Origin: Nitrobacter sp047149785 | Lineage (GTDB): Bacteria > Pseudomonadota > Alphaproteobacteria > Rhizobiales > Xanthobacteraceae | Reading direction: 5' to 3' | Assembly: GCF_047149785.1 (NCBI RefSeq) | Contig: NZ_BAAGBE010000001.1 | Span: 1,736,001 to 1,800,000, forward strand | DNA: 64,000 nt | Part shown: piece by piece, positions 17,946 to 26,033 of the stretch | How positions within the stretch are numbered: the stretch's first letter is position 1 | Layout of the letters: each line of letters begins with the position of its first letter | Notes under the pieces: model-generated | What the model saw: the letters and a program-made list of their open reading frames with translations, nothing else | Databases searched by the model: none | Told to the model about the DNA's origin: nothing | Translations under genes and position numbers: made by a program

Positions 17946-19143
17946 GAACCCGTCGCCTTCAAAGCCGATCGAAGCCTGGATCACCGGCATCGGGCTGGCC
18001 ACGTCGCTGGGCGAAGGCATCGATGCGCACTGGGACGCGCTGGACGGACGGCGGATCAATGTCGACGACGAGGGCTTCGCGCCCTACGTGGTTCATCCGC
18101 TGGCTCCCGTCAATTTCGACGCGCAAATCCCCCGCAAGGGCGATCAGCGCCAGATGGAAGCCTGGCAGCGTATCGGAACCTACGCCGCGGGGCTGGCGCT
18201 CGATTCCGCCGGCGTCAAAGGCAACACGGACATCCTGGCGCGGATGGACATGATCGTCGCCGCAGGCGGCGGCGAACGCGACCTCGTCGTCGACGCCGGA
18301 ATTCTGAACGCAGAGGCAAAGGGCAACGCCGCGCCCGGCTTTCTCAACGAACGGCTGATGAACGACCTGCGGCCGACGCTCTTTCTCGCGCAGTTGTCCA
18401 ATCTTCTCGCAGGCAACATCGCCATCGTCCACGGCGTGACCGGCTCGTCGCGCACCTTCATGGGCGAAGAAGCCGCAGGCGTCGATGCGGTGCGCATCGC
18501 GCTGGCTCGTATCGCCGCCGGCCAGAGCGACATCGCGCTTGTCGGCGCAGCCCATAATGGCGAGCGCAAGGATCTGCTCCTCCTCTACGAATTCGGCGAC
18601 TTCAACCTGAAAGAAAAATTCGCGCCGGTCTGGGCGCGTGAGCCGCACGGCGGTTTCGCGCTCGGATCGGGCGGCGCTTTTCTGGTGATCGAGTCCCGCC
18701 CTCACGCGGAAGCGCGCGGCGCCAAGCCGTTTGCGCGCCTGACCCATGTCGTCGCCGACCATGCCCGGCGCAAACGCTCCGGCGATATCACCTCGACGCT
18801 GGAATCGCTGTGGTCCAAGCTCGGCAGCCCCGCGGAGCGGGCCGCGATCATCACCGGCGCCACCGGCGCCGAGCCGGTCACATCAGAAGAACGCGCCTTC
18901 CTCCGCGCCCATCCGGACATCCCGGTGCGCTCGACCGGAACGATGTTCGGCCATACGCTGGAAGCGCAGTTTCCGCTGGGTCTGGCTATCGCCGCGCTGT
19001 CGCTGTCGCGCGGGGCGTTGTTCCCGCCGGACGATTCATCGGATCAGGAGATCGATATGGCCAGCCCTCCGGCCCAGATTGTCGTGATCGGAGCCGGGCA
19101 CTGGCGCGGCGAAGGCATGGCGCTGGTTGAAGCGATCGGCTGA
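17938..19143 (+). CDS. fabF2XL: FabF2XL, ketosynthase-like partner without the catalytic cysteine
   Basis: 401 residues of the KAS I/II thiolase fold. By eye, alignment of GEEAAGVDAVRIALARIAAGQSDIALVG with the nucleophile helix puts Glu178 where a FabF has its active Cys. The first catalytic His motif (NAHGTGT) is replaced by ITGATGAEP; only the second His region (GTMFGHTLEAQF) resembles a KS. It therefore looks like a chain-length-factor-type subunit that pairs with FabF1XL, as KS-alpha/KS-beta do in type II polyketide synthases. It overlaps fabZXL and is separated from fabF1XL by a repeat element. Confidence 0.85.
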   Translation: MAENPSPSKPIEAWITGIGLATSLGEGIDAHWDALDGRRINVDDEGFAPYVVHPLAPVNFDAQIPRKGDQRQMEAWQRIGTYAAGLALDSAGVKGNTDILARMDMIVAAGGGERDLVVDAGILNAEAKGNAAPGFLNERLMNDLRPTLFLAQLSNLLAGNIAIVHGVTGSSRTFMGEEAAGVDAVRIALARIAAGQSDIALVGAAHNGERKDLLLLYEFGDFNLKEKFAPVWAREPHGGFALGSGGAFLVIESRPHAEARGAKPFARLTHVVADHARRKRSGDITSTLESLWSKLGSPAERAAIITGATGAEPVTSEERAFLRAHPDIPVRSTGTMFGHTLEAQFPLGLAIAALSLSRGALFPPDDSSDQEIDMASPPAQIVVIGAGHWRGEGMALVEAIG

Positions 19144-19149
19144 GTCGCA

Positions 19150-19255
19150 CTAGAACCATGTCCGTTCCGATGAAACCGGAACGGGGTTCTAGATTCTTGT
19201 TTTGACGCGTTTTCTTCACGCGAACCGGTATCCACTTCGCCGGAAAACGCTCTAA
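19150..19255. repeat. Dispersed palindromic repeat, copy B, between fabF2XL and fabF1XL
   Basis: Inverted repeat CTAGAACC ... GGTTCTAG with an inner CCGTTCC/GGAACGG stem, followed by TTTTGACGCGTTTTCTTCACGC and ACGCGAACCGGTATCCACTTCGC ending GGAAAACGC. It shares its right half almost base for base with the copies at 1561 and 29930. It occupies nearly the whole 131-base gap inside what is otherwise a tightly packed operon. Confidence 0.85.
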
Positions 19256-19274
19256 GGATTCGACGGGGGAAACC

Positions 19275-20555
19275 ATGACCGCCATGCGCGACAAATCCGG
19301 CAGGCCTGTCGTCGTCGTCACCGGCATGGGCGTCGTGACGTCTCTCGGCTCCGGCAAGGCCGACAACTGGAGCAGGCTTTGCGCCGGTGAATCCGGCATC
19401 AGGACCATCACCCGCTTCCCGACCGAGGGCCTCAGAACCACGATGGCCGGCATGATCGATTTCGTTCCGGTCGAGCCGTTCTCATCGACCGACCTCTCGG
19501 AACGACTCGCGGACATCGCGACCGAGGAAGCGGTTGCGCAGGCGGGCATCGGCCGCGCCGGCGATTTTCCGGGCCCGCTGTTTCTCGCGGTCGCCCCGGT
19601 CGAACTGGAATGGCCGCAGCGTCAGGAACTCGGCCGCGCTATCGGCGCGAACATCGACATCGACTACGATCAGATGCTGCGGGTCAGCGGCGGCGGCGGG
19701 TTCAAGCAATATCATCGCCGTTTCCTGTTCGGCTCCGTCGCCGATCATCTTGCCGAAACCTTCGGCACCAAGGGCTCGCCCATTTCGCTCTCGACGGCCT
19801 GCGCCTCCGGAGCAACCGCAATTCAACTTGGCGTCGAAGCGATCCGCCGCGGCGAAGCCGACGCCGCGCTGTGCGTGGCAACCGACGGTTCGGTCAATCC
19901 CGAAGCGCTGATCCGGTTTTCGCTGCTGTCCGCGCTGTCGACCCACAACGACCCCCCGCACGCCGCGGTACGGCCATTCTCCAAAAACCGCGACGGATTC
20001 GTGATGGCCGAGGGCGCGGGCGCGCTGGTCCTCGAAAGCTACGAGGCCGCGACCGCGCGCGGCGCAAGGATCCTGGGCATCGTGGCGGGATGCGGCGAAC
20101 TGGCGGACTCCTTCCACCGCACGCGTTCGAGCCCCGACGGCAAACCGATCGTCGGATGCGTCCGCAACGCGCTGGCGGACGCGGGCGTGACGACCGAACA
20201 GATCGACTACATCAACGCGCACGGCACCGGAACGCCGGAAAACGACAAGATGGAATATCTCGGCATCTCGACCGTGTTCGGCGAGCGCGCCAGGCAGATT
20301 CCGGTCTCCTCGAACAAATCCATGGTCGGCCACACGCTCTCGGCGGCGGGGGCCGTCGAAGCGGTGTTCTCGCTTCTGACGCTCGAGCACCAGCGCATTC
20401 CGCCGACCATCAACTATGACGTGCCGGATCCGGCGATCCCGTTCGACGTCGTTCCCAATCAGGCTCGCGATGCACGCGTGACCACGGTGATGTCGAACTC
20501 GTTCGGTTTCGGCGGCCAGAACGCGTCGCTGATCCTGACGCGCGAACCGGTCTGA
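19275..20555 (+). CDS. fabF1XL: FabF1XL, beta-ketoacyl-ACP synthase of the VLCFA pathway
   Basis: 426 residues, full-length KAS II. All catalytic residues are present: Cys176 in STACASGATA, His316 in INAHGTGTPEND, Lys348 and His353 in SNKSMVGHTLSAAGA. It condenses malonyl-ACP onto acyl-AcpXL beyond C18. A Gly-rich segment (LRVSGGGGFKQYHRR) is seen between core strands. It is the active half of a probable FabF1/FabF2 heterodimer. GGGGGA lies just before the ATG. In the usual rhizobial cluster an alcohol-dehydrogenase-like fabXL follows; here lpxXL follows after only 87 bases. Confidence 0.9.
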   Translation: MTAMRDKSGRPVVVVTGMGVVTSLGSGKADNWSRLCAGESGIRTITRFPTEGLRTTMAGMIDFVPVEPFSSTDLSERLADIATEEAVAQAGIGRAGDFPGPLFLAVAPVELEWPQRQELGRAIGANIDIDYDQMLRVSGGGGFKQYHRRFLFGSVADHLAETFGTKGSPISLSTACASGATAIQLGVEAIRRGEADAALCVATDGSVNPEALIRFSLLSALSTHNDPPHAAVRPFSKNRDGFVMAEGAGALVLESYEAATARGARILGIVAGCGELADSFHRTRSSPDGKPIVGCVRNALADAGVTTEQIDYINAHGTGTPENDKMEYLGISTVFGERARQIPVSSNKSMVGHTLSAAGAVEAVFSLLTLEHQRIPPTINYDVPDPAIPFDVVPNQARDARVTTVMSNSFGFGGQNASLILTREPV

Positions 20556-20642
20556 CGGCGCGGTGCGGCGGATCCTTGCCCGGTGTGCTGACATGCTGGC
20601 GCGTTCCGAGCGCCCGCCGAGCATCATCGCGATCGTTTCCTG

Positions 20643-21575
20643 ATGCGCCGCCTCCTGCTTCGAACCCGCGCGCGACTGCGCGACGCGATCAAGCCCGTGG
20701 GCGCAGCCACGATCGGCGCGCTGACAATCGCGCTGTTGCGCGCGACGCGACATTTCGATCCGATCAAGACAGCGAACCTGTTCGGCCGCATCACGCAGAA
20801 GATCGGACCGATGCTGCGCGAGCAGAAGATCGGGCGCGCCAACCTGACCGCTGCGTTCCCCGAAAAGTCGCCGGACGAAATCGAAAAGATTCTCGCAGGG
20901 GTGTGGGACAATCTCGGCCGCATCGGCGCCGAGTTCGCCCATCTCGATCACATCTGGGATCTTGATCCTGACGATCTTGGAAACGGCCGCGTCGAAATCG
21001 AGCCGAAGAGCCAGAAGCTATTTGAGCGGCTGCGCGACGACGGCAAGCCCGCGCTGATCTTCGCAAGCCATCTCGGCAACTGGGAGCTTCCCGCGGTAGC
21101 CGCCGTCGCGCACGGGCTCGATGCGGCGGTGCTGTATCGCCGGCCGAATATCGCTTCGGCCGACCGCGCGATCGAGCAATTGCGCTCCGTCAACATGGGA
21201 ACGCTGATCCCGGCCGGCAGCGATGCGCCGTTCAAACTGGCGCACGCGCTGCAAAGCGGCCAGCATGTCGCCATGCTGGTCGATCAGTATTTGACCAACG
21301 GCGTGGACGTCACCTTCTTCGGGCGCAAGACCAAGGCCAATCCGATGCTGGCGCGCCTGCTGCGGCAGATCGAATGCCCGATCCACGGCGTGCGGATCAT
21401 CCGCCTGCCCGGCCACCGCTTCCGCGCCGAGCTGTCCGAGGAGATCGCTCCGGTGCGCGATGCAAACGGCGAGATCGACGTGCAGGGCACGATGCAGGTT
21501 ATCACCTCAGTCATCGAAGGCTGGGTCCGCGAATATCCGGATCAATGGCTGTGGCTGCACCGCCGCTGGCGGTAG
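20643..21575 (+). CDS. lpxXL: LpxXL, very-long-chain acyltransferase of lipid A
   Basis: 310 residues of the LpxL/HtrB lysophospholipid-acyltransferase family with the catalytic H-x4-E motif at His143-Glu148 (ASHLGNWELP) and an N-terminal membrane-associated segment (VGAATIGALTIALL). It transfers the C26-C28 acyl group from AcpXL to the lipid A precursor at the inner face of the inner membrane. Later conserved blocks MLVDQYLTNGVDVTFFGR and WLWLHRRWR agree with the family. It closes the acpXL cluster, which fixes the XL assignment over LpxL or LpxM. Confidence 0.9.
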   Translation: MRRLLLRTRARLRDAIKPVGAATIGALTIALLRATRHFDPIKTANLFGRITQKIGPMLREQKIGRANLTAAFPEKSPDEIEKILAGVWDNLGRIGAEFAHLDHIWDLDPDDLGNGRVEIEPKSQKLFERLRDDGKPALIFASHLGNWELPAVAAVAHGLDAAVLYRRPNIASADRAIEQLRSVNMGTLIPAGSDAPFKLAHALQSGQHVAMLVDQYLTNGVDVTFFGRKTKANPMLARLLRQIECPIHGVRIIRLPGHRFRAELSEEIAPVRDANGEIDVQGTMQVITSVIEGWVREYPDQWLWLHRRWR

Positions 21576-21886
21576 AGCACGAACCGATCTGGTTGAATCG
21601 CGCCGCGCATCGTCATGCCCGCACGTGTCGCGGGCATCCGCGTCTTGAGGTTTGCTGCGTTTTAACGGAAGCGCTTTTATCTCGTCATTGCCGGGCTTGA
21701 CCCGGCAATCCATCTTTCATTGAAAGAAGATGGATGCCCGGATCAAGTCCGGATATGACGAAAGCTAATTCCGTCAAAAAACCGCATACTCTGGTATCGG
21801 CTCTACGAAAAAGACGTGGATGGCCAGGACGAGGCCCGGCGATGACGGATCAGAATCGCGGCAACCCCGTCGTCGCGGCGGCGCGC
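21576..21886. other. 311-base gene-free stretch with REP-like palindromes
   Basis: Between lpxXL and the convergent binding-protein gene. It holds the REP-like element at 21683-21760 and, at about 21614-21637, a smaller GTCATGCCCGC...GCGGGCAT palindrome of the same style. No coding frame with sensible composition or a ribosome binding site is seen in the rest. Confidence 0.6.
21683..21760. repeat. REP-like double palindrome
   Basis: Nested inverted repeats: TTGCCGGG-CTTGA-CCCGGCAA, a central ATCCATCTT...AAGATGGAT, then GCCCGGATCAAGTCCGG, all inside outer TCGTCAT...ATGACGA. The element at 36889-36976 has the same architecture. Such elements are frequent in Bradyrhizobiaceae intergenic DNA and may act as transcript 3' ends. 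Confidence 0.75.
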
Positions 21887-23011
21887 TCACCGCCCGGTCT
21901 TCACGCGGGTCCACAGCCGGTTGATCGTGCGCTGGGTGGCGGGATCGCGCGCGGTGATGACGAACAGCCGCTTCATCGTGGCCGCGTCCGGATAGATCGT
22001 TTTGTCGTTGATGACTTTCGGATCGATCAGCTTCTGGCTGGCCAGATTGCCGTTGGCGTAGGACAGAAAGTCGGAATTCTTCGCCGCCACGTCGGGCCGA
22101 TAAAGGTAATTGATCAGCTCATACGCCTCCGTGACATTCTTCGCATCCGCAGGGATGGCGAGATTGTCGAAGAACATCTGCGCGCCTTCCTTCGGAATCG
22201 CATAACCGATCTCGACGCCGTTATGGGTCTCCGCCGCGCGGTTCTGCGCCTGCTTGATATCGCCGGACCAGCCGACGACGAGGCAAAGCTCGCCGGTGGC
22301 GAGGCCGTTCAGATATTCCGAGGAATGGAATTTCCGAACTGAAGGCCTGATCTTGCTGACGAGAGCCGCCGCCTTTTCGAGATCGTCCTTCCTTGTCGAA
22401 TTCGGATCGAGACCCAGATAGTTCAACGCCGCCGGCAAAATATCGTCGGCGGAATCGAGCATCTGGACGCCGCAGTCCCTGAACCTGGCAATCTTGTCCG
22501 GATCGAAGACGATGTCCCAGCTATCGATCTTGCCGTCGGGTCCAAGAATGCGCTGCACGGCCTTGACGTTGTAGCCGATGCCGGTCGTGCCCCACATGTA
22601 ATTCGCTGCGTACTGGTTGCCGGGGTCGTAGACCGCGAGCTTCTCCGTCACCGCCGGCCAGGCATTGGCGAGATTCGGCAGCTTCGATTTGTCGAGCTTC
22701 TGGAAAATACGGGCGCCGATCTGTCGCTGCAGGAAATAGGCCGTGGGCACCACCACGTCGTAGCCCGACTTGCCGGCGAGGAGCCTCGTCTCCAGCGTCT
22801 CGTTGGCGTCAAACGTGTCGTAGACCACCTTGATGCCGGTCTCCCTGGTGAAGTCATCGAGCACGCCCGGCGCGATGTAGCTCGACCAGTTGTAGAAGTT
22901 GACGACCCGCTCCGCCCCATGCGCGCGCGGCGTTGGTGCCACGCCGAAACCGAGCGCGAACGCGGCGGCAATCCCGATCGCAACCGGAAGGCCGGCGAAG
23001 GCCCTGTTCAT
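21887..23011 (-). CDS. Extracellular solute-binding protein, polyamine (PotF/PotD) type
   Basis: 374 residues from the ATG at 23011 (MNRAFAGLPVAIG); the ATG at 23020 is equally possible. A signal peptide ends near PRAHGAE. The mature protein begins VVNFYNWSSYIAPGVLDDF, the hallmark of PotF/PotD, and retains SGYDVVVPTAYFLQRQI and LCLVVGWSGDIKQAQNRA. It binds putrescine- or spermidine-like ligands in the periplasm. No ABC permease or ATPase gene is adjacent, so it is an orphan component in this window. It lies 7-16 bases after the rhodanese gene and is probably co-transcribed. Confidence 0.88.
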   Translation of the reverse strand: MNRAFAGLPVAIGIAAAFALGFGVAPTPRAHGAERVVNFYNWSSYIAPGVLDDFTRETGIKVVYDTFDANETLETRLLAGKSGYDVVVPTAYFLQRQIGARIFQKLDKSKLPNLANAWPAVTEKLAVYDPGNQYAANYMWGTTGIGYNVKAVQRILGPDGKIDSWDIVFDPDKIARFRDCGVQMLDSADDILPAALNYLGLDPNSTRKDDLEKAAALVSKIRPSVRKFHSSEYLNGLATGELCLVVGWSGDIKQAQNRAAETHNGVEIGYAIPKEGAQMFFDNLAIPADAKNVTEAYELINYLYRPDVAAKNSDFLSYANGNLASQKLIDPKVINDKTIYPDAATMKRLFVITARDPATQRTINRLWTRVKTGR

Positions 23012-23027
23012 CGAGACCATCAAGCCG

Positions 23028-23363
23028 TCAGCCGCCGGTTCGGGTCGGCAGCCCCACCGCTTTCCACGCAAGAATTCCACCGGCGAGATGCTTGTCGTAG
23101 GCAAGCCCGCCGGCCTGCGCCGCCATCGAGGCCGTCACCGAGCGCTTGCCCGAACGGCAGGCAAACACCACCTGCTTGCCTTCCGGATCGGGAATTGCCT
23201 TTGGATCGAAGGTCGACAGGGCGACGACGACCGCGTCCGGAAAGGCCTCCGCCGCGACCTCGTTCGGCTCGCGGACGTCAACCAGCAGATACCGTCCGTC
23301 GGCAACGCCTTTCGAGACATCTTCGGGCATCAGGTCGTGAACGACAAAATTCTGATCCGCCAA
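23028..23363 (-). CDS. Single-domain rhodanese-like sulfurtransferase
   Basis: 111 residues, one rhodanese domain with the active-site loop CRSGKRS, Cys69 being the persulfide carrier. YLLVDVREPNEVAAEAFPDA is the canonical N-terminal motif and GGILAWKAVGLP the C-terminal one. The six-residue loop fits GlpE/PspE-type sulfurtransferases acting on thiosulfate or small persulfides in the cytoplasm; there is no signal peptide. It precedes the polyamine-type binding-protein gene with a gap of 7-16 bases. No functional link between the two is evident. Confidence 0.9.
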   Translation of the reverse strand: MADQNFVVHDLMPEDVSKGVADGRYLLVDVREPNEVAAEAFPDAVVVALSTFDPKAIPDPEGKQVVFACRSGKRSVTASMAAQAGGLAYDKHLAGGILAWKAVGLPTRTGG

Positions 23364-23758
23364 CGCATCCTCCTCGCGATTTGCATTCGGGCGCTCGCAC
23401 GCCCGATTTCGCCTGCTGTTTCCAGACGCGGAAGGTCGCCCCTTGCGCCGATAAAATCAAGCATCGTCGCAATTCTAAATCCTGAGAATGTTTAGCAGGA
23501 GATTCGATACGGTCGCGACGTCACTTTCTTGTCAACCCCATCAGTGATGTCCCGGTTTCGGGCGGGCTCGCGGCGGCGCCCCTATAAAATCGTGTGCCGG
23601 TCGCGTGGAACCGACAGCGGACCTATCCGGACGCTCTGAAAGAGGCTCGACGGGCGGCGGGATTGAAGAAAGCGGTCAGGATTGTTGTGGAGGCGTGAGG
23701 GGATTACCGCGAAAACAAAACCATGAACTCAGACGTCATCAATGTCTTCGCTTGCGGG
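23364..23758. other. 395-base stretch: rhodanese promoter region and decayed DNA
   Basis: The part next to the rhodanese gene has an AT-rich segment with a symmetric CTAAA-N11-TTTAG (23475-23495). A 35-codon frame from a GTG at 23593 to a stop near 23698 (contains RTYPDALKEARRAAGLKK) has protein-like composition but no recognised family; it may be a gene tail left by rearrangement with the adjoining transposase remnant. Nothing else is seen. Confidence 0.35.
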
Positions 23759-23985
23759 ATGACGACGTTTCGCAAACCCTATCCTTCCGATATGCCCGAC
23801 GACGAATGGGCGCTTGTTGCGCCGTATCTGACGCTTCTGCCTTAAGGAGAGCGGACAACGCGTCCACGCTTTACGCGTGGTTTCAACGGTCCGCGCTATA
23901 TCGTGAAGACCGGCGCGCCCTGCGCTGGATGCTCGCGCGGCTTACGACGGAGCCAAACGAAAGAAAGGCTCGAAGCTGCATCTAA
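23759..23985 (+). pseudogene. Decayed IS5-type transposase remnant
   Basis: The frame from the ATG at 23759 reads MTTFRKPYPSDMPDDEWALV and stops at 23843-23845; this is the typical N-terminus of IS5-family (IS4/5, DDE) transposases. After a frame change, FNGPRYIVKTGAP follows (about 23880-23920), the next conserved block of the same proteins, and then AYDGAKRKKGSKLH (about 23940-23981), which normally lies over a hundred residues further on near the first catalytic Asp. The gene thus has a frameshift and a large internal deletion and no catalytic core. Its last bases abut the kup stop codon, so the deletion end fused it to the 3' end of kup. Confidence 0.8.
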
Positions 23986-25886
23986 ATGATGACCTGCGTT
24001 CCCACCTCGACCACCCGCCCGGTCGGAATCTGGAAATAGTCCGTCGCATCGTTGGCCGAGCGGCTCAGCGCGATGAACAGCCGATCCTGCCATAGCGGCA
24101 TTCCCGACTGGGCGGACGGCTTCAGCGACCGCCGCGAGACGAAAAACGACGTCGCCATGATGTCGAACTGCCAGCCGAGCTTGCGCGCGATCGCCAGCGC
24201 CTTCGGAACGTTCGGCGATTCCATGAAACCGAAGCGCAGACTGACGGTCGAGAATTTCTCGCTGACCGTTTCCATGCGAACCCGATCGCCGAGATCGACG
24301 CGCGGCGTCTGCGTGGTTTCGATGGTCAGAATGACGTTGTGTTCGTGGAGAACCTTGTTGTGCTTGAGATTGTGCAGCAACGCGGTCGGCACGAAATTGG
24401 GATCGCTGGTGAGAAAAACCGCCGTGCCCTTGACGATATGCGGCGGCCGCTTTTCAAGGCTTTTGATGAGGTCGAGAAGCGGCACCTCCGTGCGCCTCGT
24501 CTTCTTGACGAGGATGGCCGCGCCGCGACGCCACGTCCATATCAGCACCACCATCGTGAAGCCGAACAGAAGCGGCACCCAGGCGCCTTCGAACAGCTTG
24601 AGAAGGTTGGCGCTGAAGAATATCACGTCGACGACGACAAGCGGAACGACCAGAGCGGCGGCGGCGGCCGCCGGCCAATTCCACAGCTTCCAGACGACGA
24701 CAAAGCCCATGATGCCGTCGGCGACCATCGTCGTGGACACCGCGATCCCGTAGGCCGAGGCGAGCCCGCTGGAGGTGCGGAACAACAGCACCAGCAGCAG
24801 CACGCCGACCAGCAGCAGCAGATTGACGCGCGGCAGATAGATCTGGCCGGCATGGGTCTCGGAGGTGTAGCGCACCTCGAAACGCGGCAACAGGCCGAGT
24901 TGCACGGCCTGGCGAATGAGCGAAAAGGCGCCGGTGATGACGGCCTGACTCGCGATCACCGTGGCCGCGGTCGCCAGAACGACCAGCGGCAGAATCATCG
25001 GCGCCGGCGCCAGACGAAAGAAGGTATTCTCGATGGCGTCGGGATGGGCGAGGATCAGCGCGCCCTGCCCGAAATAGTTCAGCAGCAGCGCCGGCAGCAC
25101 CAGGCAGAACCAGGCGGCCTGAATCGGCTGGCGACCGAAGTGGCCGAGATCGGCATACAACGCCTCGCCGCCCGTGACCGACAGAAAGACCAGCCCCATG
25201 ATGACGAGACCGATCAGGCCATGATTGAGCAGGAAGTGAGCCGCGTACCACGGATTGACCGCCAGCAGCACGTGCGGGTCTTCATGGATGTGCAGGACGC
25301 CGAGGACTGCAATGGTCACGAACCAGAGCGCCATCACCGGCGCGAACGCCGAGGCGACGCGCGCGGTGCCGCGGCTCTGCACCGCGAACAGCACGATCAG
25401 GATCAGCAAGGTCAGCGGGACGACGTAATCGTCGAGCGCGGGCGCAACGAGTTTCAATCCTTCGACCGCGGACAACACCGAGATCGCCGGCGTGATCATG
25501 GAATCGCCGATGAACATCGAGGCGCCGATCACGCCGAGCGCCAGCAGCAGCACGCTTCTGCGCCCCAGCGCCCGCTGCCCGAGCGCCATCAGCGAGAGCG
25601 TCCCGCCCTCCCCGTTGTTGTCGGCGCGCAGCAACAGAAGAACGTATTTGGCGGTGACCACGATGAACAGGGACCACAGGATCAATGACAGCACGCCGAG
25701 CACGATCGCCGGCGTCACCGTCCCCCGTTGCGCCGCATGATTGACCGCCTCGCGGAATGCATAAAGCGGCGACGTCCCGATGTCGCCGAAGACCACGCCG
25801 ATGCTTCCGAGCGTCAGCGCCCAGAAGCCGCTTCTCGTTGCCGAAGCTTCGCCTGCGGCTTCAGCGGGGGGATCGCTCACGGCCAT
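23982..25886 (-). CDS. kup: Kup-family potassium uptake permease
   Basis: 634 residues from the ATG at 25886 (MAVSDPPAEAA); a start at 25898 is in frame. It shows the Kup N-terminal signature GVVFGDIGTSPLYAFREAV, about 12 membrane helices and a hydrophilic C-terminal domain ending TDYFQIPTGRVVEVGTQVII. It imports K+ with H+ across the inner membrane. The end is normal for the family, so the transposase remnant that abuts its stop codon has not truncated it. It is monocistronic in this window. Confidence 0.93.
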   Translation of the reverse strand: MAVSDPPAEAAGEASATRSGFWALTLGSIGVVFGDIGTSPLYAFREAVNHAAQRGTVTPAIVLGVLSLILWSLFIVVTAKYVLLLLRADNNGEGGTLSLMALGQRALGRRSVLLLALGVIGASMFIGDSMITPAISVLSAVEGLKLVAPALDDYVVPLTLLILIVLFAVQSRGTARVASAFAPVMALWFVTIAVLGVLHIHEDPHVLLAVNPWYAAHFLLNHGLIGLVIMGLVFLSVTGGEALYADLGHFGRQPIQAAWFCLVLPALLLNYFGQGALILAHPDAIENTFFRLAPAPMILPLVVLATAATVIASQAVITGAFSLIRQAVQLGLLPRFEVRYTSETHAGQIYLPRVNLLLLVGVLLLVLLFRTSSGLASAYGIAVSTTMVADGIMGFVVVWKLWNWPAAAAAALVVPLVVVDVIFFSANLLKLFEGAWVPLLFGFTMVVLIWTWRRGAAILVKKTRRTEVPLLDLIKSLEKRPPHIVKGTAVFLTSDPNFVPTALLHNLKHNKVLHEHNVILTIETTQTPRVDLGDRVRMETVSEKFSTVSLRFGFMESPNVPKALAIARKLGWQFDIMATSFFVSRRSLKPSAQSGMPLWQDRLFIALSRSANDATDYFQIPTGRVVEVGTQVII

Positions 25887-26033
25887 GCCGTCTTGCAACG
25901 CTCTGCTTGTGATTTTGATCCGGGGCTATCGCCTACAACCACAGGCAGGTCAATCCATCGAATATCCTTGACAAACCTGCATCGATCCCGTCTGGCAGGC
26001 TGCCAAATGCCGGTAAAATAGTATTGTGGATAA

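Noticed and set aside
23605..23985. A continuous 126-codon frame across the transposase remnant
   Set aside because: It joins out-of-phase parts; the real similarity to transposases switches frames, so this frame is not the gene.
24339..25688. A 449-codon open frame antisense to kup
   Set aside because: Gln/Arg/His low complexity and no ribosome binding site; kup is clear on the other strand.
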